Origin: Asterionellopsis glacialis
Lineage: Eukaryota > Bacillariophyta > Plagiogrammaphyceae > Rhaphoneidales > Asterionellopsidaceae
Assembly (NCBI GenBank): GCA_014885115.2
Contig: WKLE02000704.1
Coordinates: 1-32,669 of the forward strand
DNA: 32,669 nucleotides
Reading direction: 5' to 3'
Under the pieces are notes generated by a model. The model made no database searches. It had not been told where the DNA came from and saw only the letters and a program-made list of their open reading frames with translations. Of this stretch, positions 18,923 through 27,125 are shown piece by piece. A program made the translations under genes and the position numbers. Position 1 is the first letter of the stretch. Each line of letters opens with the position of its first letter.

Positions 18923-21900
18923 TTAGTCTAGTGAAAATTGGTTAATATCAAACTGAGAAAGAGCAATCTTTGACAATTTTCCCCATCTTCGGAACATGTT
19001 CTGTTGCTCTTGACACTTCTGCCAAAGCAAGTCAGCAAGAAGCCGCCCTTCAGTTCCTTTCTGCCTGAAAACTGCGTGAAAGGAATACTGAGCTAGCCAG
19101 ATTGCATCTATTCGCGACACACCCGGAAGTAAGTTCGAATTTGCGCCGCTCACATCTTTGGATGATTTTTTTATGGAATTGTATGCAAAATCCACTAAGT
19201 CGTAGATACAATCCAGTACAAAAGAAACATTCTTCCTTAGGCCGTCATTCATTCCTCCCTGTATATATATAGAAAACTTGATTGCACAGAGTAGCATGGC
19301 TTGAATGAAATTCGCCACAATGGTTTCTTTGCTATTGATTTCTGGGTCAAACAAAATGGGTAAACATCGAGGCTTAACGAAAGTCTTGATTCGAATTCTC
19401 AGTTTTGTTCCTTCAGCACCAGATCTATCTACTGTTAGAGCGTCACCGGCCAACTTCCCAGCAAATCTTGCGTAGTCGAGACGAACGTTTCCAGTTCGTG
19501 TGTTGAAAAGCATTCCACACCACGGGAAAAAGGCATCACCACCTTGGTCCCCAATCATCATCTTGACCTTTTCTAACTTTCCGTTCGAACTAACGACGGA
19601 GGCTTCGTAGTTGACAAGTGTTTTAGCTCCATTGATCTGTACTCCTAACTTTGGATTTCCTGTATTCATTCGTTCTAAGAAACGCACAGAGCTGCTACGG
19701 TCTGTACTGATGAGGAGAAAATCGTCCGTAACCCGAACAAGTAGATGCTGGTGTTCATGCTTTTGTCTACCTCCACTTAAAACAAAGACGTCTTGTAAAA
19801 GGTCCTTCTCTTGGTGACCGTAGTACAAGTTACACAAAAGACTCGAAAGAATAGACCCCTGTGGTATACCACACTTGGATTGAAGAAGAAATCGATTACC
19901 AAATCGTCCTTTGGCTACTACCATGTGGCTCTTTAGGTGTTCTTGTAACAGGCGAAAAATGTCATCTTTTTTTGCCACAGTATAATGTGACCCATCGACA
20001 AAAATAGATTTTACAAAGCTGCAGGACAACTCCTCACAGACCTCTTGAAAGCAGTTCAATTTCTCCGGAGGTCCCACAACTCTTAGATTCTTTTTCAGCC
20101 ATTGCTCTTTGCCACCACAGGGATGAATAACTGCGTACTTTTGAATCAAATAATCTTCTTCCGTTATGAGTGATTCAACGATTTTATATAAATGCGATTG
20201 ATTTATGTTATCATAACAGTGACGAATATCCACACTTGTGAAGTATAAACGCGGATTTGTATGTCCCGCCCTCACCTGTTGGATAAAATTTCGGAACAAG
20301 TGGTAGACTTCCGTCACGCCAAACACTCCAGAACCCAGAGTCTGTAGATTCCGGTTCACTTCGTATTTAAGAATATCAAAGGTGTTTTTCAGTATTGTAT
20401 TTGTTGCTCGAAATTTAGCTTCTGCCGCCAACTGATGGCGAACTCGATGGGATGCCTGTTTGTCCTTCAAATTTTCAATCTCGTCGTCCAGTAATTCACG
20501 TCTCGATAGTGCTGCTATGGGTCTCGCACCAGTCTTTTTCGGGAGTAGACGAAGGCGAGAGAAGCCCATTTTCTGTTGTTCGAGACGATGTATAGCTTCG
20601 TTGGCGCTGATTTCCACATACTGCCGATCTAATAACGATTTCATTGAAATCGACCTAAAGATCGTCCATACAGGTTTGCGGTAGTAAAGCACACGCTTCG
20701 CACTAAATTCGCTCTCCGTGATATAAAAGGAAGATCGAAGCAAAGGAACAAGAAATTGGACAAACAGCCAGCGCATCATTTGTTGGACCAGAACAGTTGT
20801 CGCTTCATGATTCGTTTTCGATTTTTTTTGTTTGTCGTTGCTATCGGCGAAATCCGATGATTTCTGCAGCCATTTTATATCAGTAACACGTATTCCATGC
20901 ATAGTTGCTTTATTTGGTAGTTCCTCGTGCCGTCTAAGTTTGACAAAAGTGCAGAGCGTGATTCTGGCACGCTGAAAATTGTGTTCGGAACCCCAAAATT
21001 CAACAGGGAAAACTTTTCGGAGCACTGCCACTAGAAACGAGATGACGCAATCAGAGGATGTGTGTGCCATGGCAAGACTACCCAGAGCAAACGCCTCCGA
21101 TTCATTTTCCTTTCGAGCTAAAATTTGCGGGATGGGACAATGCCGTTCTAGCAATCGGGCATAATCACACTTTCTGTGCCTCTTGAGTATTTCTGTGCAC
21201 ATGGACACGCCATTCTCACGCAGCCTACACCACCGCTTTCTTCTTTTCCTCCCGCCTTTGTACAAACTGAGCATTGTAGCCAGAAGTTTTTCTTTATTTG
21301 CTGGATCGTTCAACATGTGATTGGAAGGCAATCCTACTCGAGGCACGTAAGCATCCGAATAGAATAGCGAATATCGCGAAATAGGAGCATTGGGCTGCCA
21401 CCCGCCTGCTGAGTTTGTAGCTGTAGATAAATTCGAAGAGGTGTCATTGTCTTGGTCCCTTTTCCTCTTTCTCCCTCTTCTCTTGCGTTTCTTGATTGGG
21501 AAATCGGACGGTGGACCTTCTTGCCTTGAAGTTGTCTTTTCTGATGAAACAGATGAAGACCAAGCCTTGCCCGCCATTGGAAGTTGCAATGGAGGCCCGC
21601 AAACCTGCAAATAATTTTCCCGGGAAACTACACTACTAGTTGGGATCAGAACAGTTGTGTGGAGTAAAATGATACGAACAAGTTCATCCCCAACAAGTCT
21701 GTGAATTGAGAGCCATAGACTAGAAGTTTTGCAAAAAGAAACATTGGAATTAATATTTGTGCACAAGACTCCAGGTCGCATGTTGGGACAAGGGTGTATG
21801 TTTTGGCCCAATTGTTCGGAAGCCAAGACATATCCTTGAGCAAGTACATTTTGACAAAGTCGATTATTGTCCGTTCTCTTTCCTCGACGAATATTCTCCC

Positions 21901-22207
21901 TTCGCTGGACAAGAGTCCAAATGACGCCATCCACGATACTCGAAAGGGACTCTTTGAACTCAAGTCTGACTGAGGCAACTGGTTCAAGTGATTTAAACGG
22001 GCACACCAACATACGTCTTAACCGGTCGTCCCCTGGGATTATTGGCAAATTCAAGGATGGAGCGTAGTGACGAATGAAATCAAGAAAGTAAAAAATTTGA
22101 GAGTTTTCACCTAAGATTGACCTTATTGTCCGGGGAACAGATTTCCAAGCTTTTTTCGAAGGAGTGGGGTTTGCCCGTCGGCGTTTCTTTTTTGGCTGCT
22201 CAGACAT
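18923..22207 (-). CDS. TERT: Telomerase reverse transcriptase
   Basis: 1094 residues in one uninterrupted frame from an ATG at 22207. The enzyme copies its RNA subunit to add telomere repeats in the nucleus. The N-terminus is a basic nuclear-import-like run (PKKKRRR). The RNA-binding region holds LWLSIHRLVGDELVRIILLH with NYLQVCGPPL (about 163-205), RHRKCDYARLLERHCPIP (about 340-357) and the T motif FPVEFWGSEHNF (about 395-410). RT motifs follow: motif 1 FYITE...YYRKPVW (491-512), motif 2 LRLLPKKTGARPI (550-562), motif A SVDIRHCYD with Asp660, an insertion in fingers domain, motif B' GIPQGSILSSLLCNLYYG (about 779-796), motif C VTDDFLLIS with Asp828-Asp829, motif D QINGAKT and motif E WCGMLF (about 897). 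All three catalytic Asp residues are present. The length is typical. The N-terminal (TEN) part is divergent. The T motif, YYRK and WCG rule out a retroelement. Confidence 0.95.
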   Translation of the reverse strand: MSEQPKKKRRRANPTPSKKAWKSVPRTIRSILGENSQIFYFLDFIRHYAPSLNLPIIPGDDRLRRMLVCPFKSLEPVASVRLEFKESLSSIVDGVIWTLVQRRENIRRGKRTDNNRLCQNVLAQGYVLASEQLGQNIHPCPNMRPGVLCTNINSNVSFCKTSSLWLSIHRLVGDELVRIILLHTTVLIPTSSVVSRENYLQVCGPPLQLPMAGKAWSSSVSSEKTTSRQEGPPSDFPIKKRKRRGRKRKRDQDNDTSSNLSTATNSAGGWQPNAPISRYSLFYSDAYVPRVGLPSNHMLNDPANKEKLLATMLSLYKGGRKRRKRWCRLRENGVSMCTEILKRHRKCDYARLLERHCPIPQILARKENESEAFALGSLAMAHTSSDCVISFLVAVLRKVFPVEFWGSEHNFQRARITLCTFVKLRRHEELPNKATMHGIRVTDIKWLQKSSDFADSNDKQKKSKTNHEATTVLVQQMMRWLFVQFLVPLLRSSFYITESEFSAKRVLYYRKPVWTIFRSISMKSLLDRQYVEISANEAIHRLEQQKMGFSRLRLLPKKTGARPIAALSRRELLDDEIENLKDKQASHRVRHQLAAEAKFRATNTILKNTFDILKYEVNRNLQTLGSGVFGVTEVYHLFRNFIQQVRAGHTNPRLYFTSVDIRHCYDNINQSHLYKIVESLITEEDYLIQKYAVIHPCGGKEQWLKKNLRVVGPPEKLNCFQEVCEELSCSFVKSIFVDGSHYTVAKKDDIFRLLQEHLKSHMVVAKGRFGNRFLLQSKCGIPQGSILSSLLCNLYYGHQEKDLLQDVFVLSGGRQKHEHQHLLVRVTDDFLLISTDRSSSVRFLERMNTGNPKLGVQINGAKTLVNYEASVVSSNGKLEKVKMMIGDQGGDAFFPWCGMLFNTRTGNVRLDYARFAGKLAGDALTVDRSGAEGTKLRIRIKTFVKPRCLPILFDPEINSKETIVANFIQAMLLCAIKFSIYIQGGMNDGLRKNVSFVLDCIYDLVDFAYNSIKKSSKDVSGANSNLLPGVSRIDAIWLAQYSFHAVFRQKGTEGRLLADLLWQKCQEQQNMFRRWGKLSKIALSQFDINQFSLD

Positions 22208-22234
22208 ATTCTAAAATATTTCGAAAATCTATAG

Positions 22235-22546
22235 ATGGAAGACCTGTCGATTCGTCTAACAAAGGATTTGGTAATGATAGTTGTTGAATTGCTTGACACT
22301 GTTAACGGAAATCGACTATGCCCATTTTGTGCGTGCTCTTTGTTTTCGATTTTCTTCAGCTCTCTCTTCCTCTCTCCGTGCTCACTTTTATCTTTCTCTC
22401 TTTTCGATATGACTATCTTCGTCCAGGTAAAGGCAAGTTCAGAATACTTTCTTGGCTTCGCTGTGCGAGCCCTGAGTTGTGATGTCTACAGCCTAGGACT
22501 ACCAGGAGGATTGCATTGGACTTTGACTCTGAAGTTCATGATGTAA
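22235..22546 (+). CDS. Doubtful ORF divergent from TERT
   Basis: 103 codons from an ATG, with only 27 bases between it and the TERT ATG. The middle is Ser/Phe/Leu/Cys-rich and hydrophobic but derives from a CT-rich stretch that looks more like an intron. A possible 156-nt in-frame intron runs from GTAATG at 22271 to CCAG at 22426. Either form has no recognised domain. Most likely chance frame in the TERT promoter region. Confidence 0.15.
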   Translation: MEDLSIRLTKDLVMIVVELLDTVNGNRLCPFCACSLFSIFFSSLFLSPCSLLSFSLFDMTIFVQVKASSEYFLGFAVRALSCDVYSLGLPGGLHWTLTLKFMM

Positions 22547-22734
22547 AGGCCAGTTTCGAAACGGTGTTATCAGAAAAAACTAAAAAATGCTGTGTTTTAT
22601 TTTTGAGATCCAACCTTTCCCACTCCTTATCAAGAATCCTTCTTATCGCAACGGTTACCATACAGAAAACACAACAAATCTTACAATAACGATGAGAAGT
22701 GATTGAAAGATACAACCGACTTTCTTGAGGACTA

Positions 22735-22935
22735 TCTCTAGTTCCTCTCTCTCTCTAGAGGCTAGTCCTCGGAGGACTAGGGGGTGTCTTAGATAGAGGA
22801 GCTAGCTAGACTATAACTACAGTATCAGGACCAAGAGCTCTCTCTCTAGCTAGAGAGACTAGTCTAGAGTAGTCTAGAGATGTCCTTTAATGTCTGGAGT
22901 CTCTCTATTTCGAGTTTCTATCTAGCTTAAAAAGG
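22735..22935. repeat. CTAG-rich palindromic block
   Basis: About 200 bases dominated by CTAG, CTCTCT and GAGAG words. It contains a perfect inverted repeat with 9-bp arms and one central base at 22762-22780 (CTAGTCCTC / GAGGACTAG), and an 18-bp perfect palindrome at 22841-22858 (TCTCTCTAGCTAGAGAGA). Similar wording occurs at about 1060-1160. Confidence 0.8.
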
Positions 22936-23040
22936 TTCTCTACTAGGACGCACTAGGTTTGATGGATATTGTATTTCAGATCTAGTCAATCCTTTTAAGT
23001 AGATGGTAATTACAAGAAAACTAATGAAAGAAAACGAGAA

Positions 23041-24246
23041 TCATCTTTTAACATCTTCATCTTCCTGATCGCTAGTTTCACTGAAATCACACGTTGCATC
23101 GTCAAAATTAATGCCCATATTGTACAAAGCGGACTTTGCCTTCAGTTCTTCAAGCCAATCAGGGCTTTTCCGCATACGACAGAGACAGTTGATGAGGCCT
23201 TGCTCTTTTTGCAGTTCAAGTCGAATTTCAGGCCCACCCAGAGCCAAATTCTTGAATAGCCCAGCGGCAGCCCAAGAGACGATACTTGCTGAGTACTCAT
23301 CGTTGCTATTTACTTTTCCCTTTGACGGCCATACACCCGAGTCATCTTGTCTAGAATCTGAAACAGGACCTGAGCAAGTAAGATGTGTCAATTTTTTTAG
23401 AAGCTCTTTGTTCGAAGCAATTTCTTCCCGTACATTTTGTGCGTCAATCTCCAAAGGTGTTCCGGACGATAAACGCAATTTCTCATGCGTTCCATCAGAT
23501 CTATAATCCCATTTCCAGTTGCATCGTCCAGAATCTGAATGGCAATAACTAGCTGCCAAATTCTGCAATGCCGCGGCACTCCACATCACAGCTCGGCTAC
23601 ACCTGTCCGAGTTGCAATTTAGAATAACGTCCGATAGTGCATCGACGGTGTCGGCTTCTAAAAATCCAGCGTGGTTCCTGGCATTACTAAATGTCAAAAT
23701 CCATATCGCCTCAGCAGCATTTCCAATTGCATGAGACGCTTCTTCTTCTTCGGACAAAGTAGTAGAAGAAGAATGCTCTATATTATCCAGTGCATCATAA
23801 ATTAAATTAGTAAATGCTTCATAATTTCCCTCCAAATTCTCTGCAATAGTTTCGCGATTTTCTGGATTGTCAGTTGTGCATAACTGCAATACTTCCACAG
23901 CAACTCCTCGGGTTTTAATTAGATGCTTTCTGTTTTGGACTGTGGAAACTAAGGACGGTATAACTGGTGGGCACAAAATCTTTTGTTGTTCAAATGTTTC
24001 ATCGCTAGGACTGGGTCGCACTAGTCGCATATCTCCTAAACGCAGTTTGGAAGATACTTCTTCGAGCTTAGACCTATGTTCCTCTTCTATTTTACGGTAG
24101 TGTGCATTTACCATATTTTGCAACACAAACGCCAGAAGAAAACACAAACATGAAATGGTAAGGTATGCAACAAATCGATGGCGCCCCCGTGTAAGTAAAC
24201 GAATTCTTGACGTTATGATATTCATCCTCAATCTCACATAAAGCAT
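23041..24246 (-). CDS. Membrane-anchored armadillo-like protein
   Basis: 401 residues from an ATG at 24246, one exon. The N-terminus is basic (several Arg in 1-23), then one hydrophobic segment at about 24-45 (AYLTISCLCFLLAFVLQ), then a charged, probably coiled-coil stretch (48-70). This fits a type II membrane anchor with the rest in the lumen or outside, or an uncleaved signal anchor. From about 80 to 385 the chain is helical with armadillo/HEAT-like hairpins: IGNAAEAIWILTFSN, AVMWSAAALQNLAAS and IVSWAAAGLFKNLALGG, each followed by a short Gly/Leu turn. Such repeats bind other proteins. The tail is acidic. Cys residues in the lumen-side part could pair. I do not recognise a specific family, and the cellular role cannot be given. 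Confidence 0.75.
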   Translation of the reverse strand: MLYVRLRMNIITSRIRLLTRGRHRFVAYLTISCLCFLLAFVLQNMVNAHYRKIEEEHRSKLEEVSSKLRLGDMRLVRPSPSDETFEQQKILCPPVIPSLVSTVQNRKHLIKTRGVAVEVLQLCTTDNPENRETIAENLEGNYEAFTNLIYDALDNIEHSSSTTLSEEEEASHAIGNAAEAIWILTFSNARNHAGFLEADTVDALSDVILNCNSDRCSRAVMWSAAALQNLAASYCHSDSGRCNWKWDYRSDGTHEKLRLSSGTPLEIDAQNVREEIASNKELLKKLTHLTCSGPVSDSRQDDSGVWPSKGKVNSNDEYSASIVSWAAAGLFKNLALGGPEIRLELQKEQGLINCLCRMRKSPDWLEELKAKSALYNMGINFDDATCDFSETSDQEDEDVKR

Positions 24247-24877
24247 AACAATACTCGGAGGTTGGGTCGATCAGATATGTTTTTAAAATATAAAGCAATA
24301 TTCAATGTGGATTATTTTTCAGGCGTAAGAAGCGACGTTGTTGATGGATTGGGATGCAATGAAGAGACATGCCATTGTGAAATTCACATGCAAGGTCGTG
24401 GATCGTTTTCTGCGATGGGAAGAGGAAGATCCACATCCAGAATACAGTATTAAAAATCACTGTGATGTGTGACGTCCCTCTGTCGCCAAAAGAGAAATAG
24501 CCGTTAAATTCTTTTTTTTAGATTTTGGCTGATGTGCTGCTGAAGCAGCCTAGAGAGCGTATGTTATTTCCTCCAAGTAGACTAGAAGTAAGGTTACGCT
24601 ACATTCGTCCGGTCTGTCCTACAGTACCTCCCTACGTAGTCGTCTTGTCTGTCATTTTTTAAGTTGACTAGAAAACCAAAGTATTGCAGCTTGTATTCTG
24701 CACTCTGGATTGCAAAGCTTTAAGATCATGTAAAGCTTTTACATTCATAAATTCCGCAGATATAAAAAGATATCAATATATAAGAAGATAACAAAAAATG
24801 CAGATGGACCTTTGGATTCTGTGATGTATTTTGTAAAGAGGTGTAGCAAGTATTTTATTGGAAATTCTCATTCTATA
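24247..24877. other. Intergenic, no gene seen
   Basis: Lies between two minus-strand genes: the start of the armadillo-like gene and the stop of PEX16. A 63-codon plus-strand frame starts at TTG and has no domain. The second half (about 24700-24870) is AT-rich, as expected of a 3' end. Confidence 0.6.
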
Positions 24878-26189
24878 TTATTCTTCCAAAAAGAAAGGAT
24901 GTTTCCAGTACAGCACTATATCCCAAATATAAGTTTCCACCAATTTCCCCAGTAATGGCACTCGCTGAATGAGTGTTACAAGTCTTTGTACGTTGGGATG
25001 TGTAAGTCGGTGCCATACAGGTGCTCGCAGTAGATACAGAAAAATTCTCATTCGTCGGCGTTTCAATTCTTCACGGCTTGGACTTCTTTCATTCATTCCA
25101 GATGTTACAGATGACAAACACCCCAAGGATGCTAAATCCATTCCTAATGCTACCATCCATGATATACACAATTTTCTGGTCGACGAAGAATCGTCATTAG
25201 TAGTTATATTTCGTGGATACAGAGCAGCTTGTCGTCTTTCAGCATTCGCCCAGTATAGAGGGCGATAAATGTACAACAGCTCCCCAATGATTGTTTTGGC
25301 TGTTCGTTGTGTAGAAGTTAATTTATCCACCAATTGTGGAGGACGTCCCAATCGTCTTCCAGTTCTTGCTCCTACATAATTTTGTCGTTGTAATCGGACA
25401 CGTTCGTCTCGAGTGGTTGGAACAATTATTGAATCACTCTGTGCAGAGTACATGCCACCATCACGCATAAGCCCACAAACTCCCTCCTCTGTAAGTGAAA
25501 TACCAATATAGCTGTGGTTGTTACTATTTCTATTGTCTTCCGTATGACCAGGAAGAACCTCTTTCCAATACGAAACGAGCAAAACCATTCGTAATAGAAA
25601 TTTGACTCGTTCGAAATACAACCGAACTACTGCTTTACGTCGTCCATTATATTTGGAATCTGAATTACTTCTACTTAATTCAAGAAATGTTGGCATAATC
25701 CCTTGTACAGCTGTCAAGACAATACGGAGTACTGTTGGAGGAATGAAGGCTGCCGTTGGTTGAACAGCATCTTGTCGAAGTGTTGCTCCGTACGAATTTT
25801 CTATGCGATCTTGAAAGGCAATGTCCATGGCCATGCGGTGTAAGGAAAGCAAACCATAAAGCACTTCTCGAATTCGATCAGCTGGTGAATATAGTTCTTC
25901 TTCCTCGGTTGCATGGGGAGCCCAAAATAATACTCGACTTATGGCTTCATCACATAATTCGACTGTCATTTGATGGCTCTGTACAAAATTTCGGTAGCAC
26001 ATCCACCAACGCCGAAACATATTAGTATTAGTATTATTTAGTAATGCCTGTTCAGTTCGTGCTCCCGACGAGTTTTGAATATGCATCAAAGCATCATGCA
26101 CATGATTCTTCGGTTCCTCATCATGATGCAATAATGGTTCCGTACAATATTCATTAGTCGCTGTAGTAGATGACGACGACGATGACGAT

Positions 26190-26224
<35 letters not shown>

Positions 26225-26416
26225 GTGTTCACTTTCGATTTGATCATCTGGCTGTCCAGGATCTACTCCTTCCATATCATGTTGCAACTGCACGTCATTC
26301 CATGCTTTGTCTAATGCGTTCAAAGTCGGAGACTCATCTGTGTTGTTCTGGTTGGTACTATTGTTTGCTGTTGACATGTCTTGTTCGTGACAATCATCCT
26401 TGCTTTTGTTATCCAT
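24878..26416 (-). CDS. PEX16: Peroxisomal membrane biogenesis protein PEX16
   Basis: 512 residues from an ATG at 26416, one exon. PEX16 is a membrane protein of ER and peroxisomes that helps recruit PEX3 and insert peroxisomal membrane proteins. The first 130 residues are an acidic, Asn/Ser-rich addition with a run of about 20 Ser (from residue 65). The family region runs from about 135 to 512: YRNFVQSHQMTVELCDEAISRVLFW at the start, AVVRLYFERVKFLLRMVLLVSYW, then TIIGELLYIYRPLYWANAERR, WMVALGMDLASLGCLSS, and the ending LKRRRMRIFLYLLRAPVWHR with VPLLGKLVETYIWDIVLYW. The GE-LYI-RPL-YW and RR-x3-YLLR-P patterns are diagnostic. The family is usually 330-370 residues, so the N-terminal addition is unusual. 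Divergent from the BAH-ELM2-SANT gene; the 709-bp gap holds a possible small ORF. Confidence 0.9.
26171..26225. repeat. GAC/GAT trinucleotide run coding poly-Ser
   Basis: About 55 bases of GAC and GAT triplets on the plus strand, read as TCG, TCA and similar Ser codons on the minus strand inside PEX16. Length variation between alleles would be expected. Confidence 0.88.
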
Positions 26417-26518
26417 GCCTCATGTCCATGACGGTGAACAGGAAGTTCAGTGATGGCGAGTACCAGAGGTAGTTTCGTGTGCGTTGGTAGGCCCTTTGGT
26501 CCCTATTTCTATGTACGG

Positions 26519-26534
26519 TACCTGGTAGGTCCTA
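26519..26534. repeat. Fused TACCTGGTA-AGGTCCTA words
   Basis: The two over-represented words of this window occur here overlapping by one base, 102 bp upstream of the PEX16 start. Confidence 0.8.
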
Positions 26535-26562
26535 CAAGCGTAAAACTCGTACTAGGACCCTA

Positions 26563-26886
26563 ATGGAAACGCTGACTGAACTCGAGGACCAGAACCAACT
26601 TGCTCGAATCCTTTGGATAGTCTCTATTATTATTACTGTATCTGCCTGTTTCGACTGCTCTTGTTTCGTCATCCTTTCCTTCTTGGCGCGCCCTCTCTCC
26701 CGCCAAATCGAAACACAAGCACAAATAGAGAGTAAGAAGCTTGCACAAGAAACCGCGAAAGCTCGAAACCAGCCGACCCCTCAACACGAAGAAGGACTCA
26801 AACACACCTGTGTGACGTTGGCCAAATCATCATTATTTTACCTTGGTCAAGAGGTCTATCCTTGCCCCAATTTCAATTCTACTTGA
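26563..26886 (+). CDS. Candidate small single-pass membrane protein (tentative)
   Basis: 107 codons from an ATG at 26563. The layout is orderly: an acidic N-terminus (METLTELEDQ), a hydrophobic segment of about 28 residues with several Cys (about 16-43), two Arg just after it, then a charged helix rich in Gln, Glu, Lys and Ala (about 48-68). This fits a small membrane protein with a cytosolic coiled-coil tail. No family recognised, and an opposite-strand frame of similar size overlaps it. It could be chance or an upstream leader of the gene at 27126. Confidence 0.3.
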   Translation: METLTELEDQNQLARILWIVSIIITVSACFDCSCFVILSFLARPLSRQIETQAQIESKKLAQETAKARNQPTPQHEEGLKHTCVTLAKSSLFYLGQEVYPCPNFNST

Positions 26887-27125
26887 ACCATTTGAATCTC
26901 AACGTTACACGAAGAGACTGACAAGAGTGGTGTTTGTATAGATCCATCACTACAGGGTAGATTTAGAGTTAAGAACTTTAAGAAAAAAGTTGAAAACTGT
27001 GTATTCTAAAGGAGCAAAAGAAACAGACAGTCAAACAACGAAATCATTCTTGCTAACGGAGTAGACCCAAGAGAGAGAGAGCATCGCAAGGAAAAGAAAC
27101 ACAACGTAGATATAGGAGTACAATT

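Larger units (their letters stand above)
22208..23040. other. Intergenic with a CTAG-rich palindromic block
   Basis: Lies between TERT (start side) and the armadillo-like gene (stop side), and should hold the TERT promoter and leader. It contains one doubtful plus-strand frame (22235-22546) and the CTAG-rich block at 22735-22935. Confidence 0.6.
26417..27125. promoter_or_regulatory. Divergent region between PEX16 and BAH-ELM2-SANT gene
   Basis: A 709-bp region holding the promoters of both genes. A TACCTGGTA word at 26519-26527 runs straight into AGGTCCTA at 26527-26534, sharing one base. A possible small plus-strand ORF is listed separately. The last 120 bases before the chromatin gene are purine-rich (GAGAGAG, AAAGAAAC). 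Confidence 0.5.

Noticed and set aside
18923..22207. Retrotransposon reverse transcriptase
   Set aside because: It has the telomerase T motif, YYRK motif 1 and WCG motif E, and no endonuclease, RNase H or integrase domain nearby.
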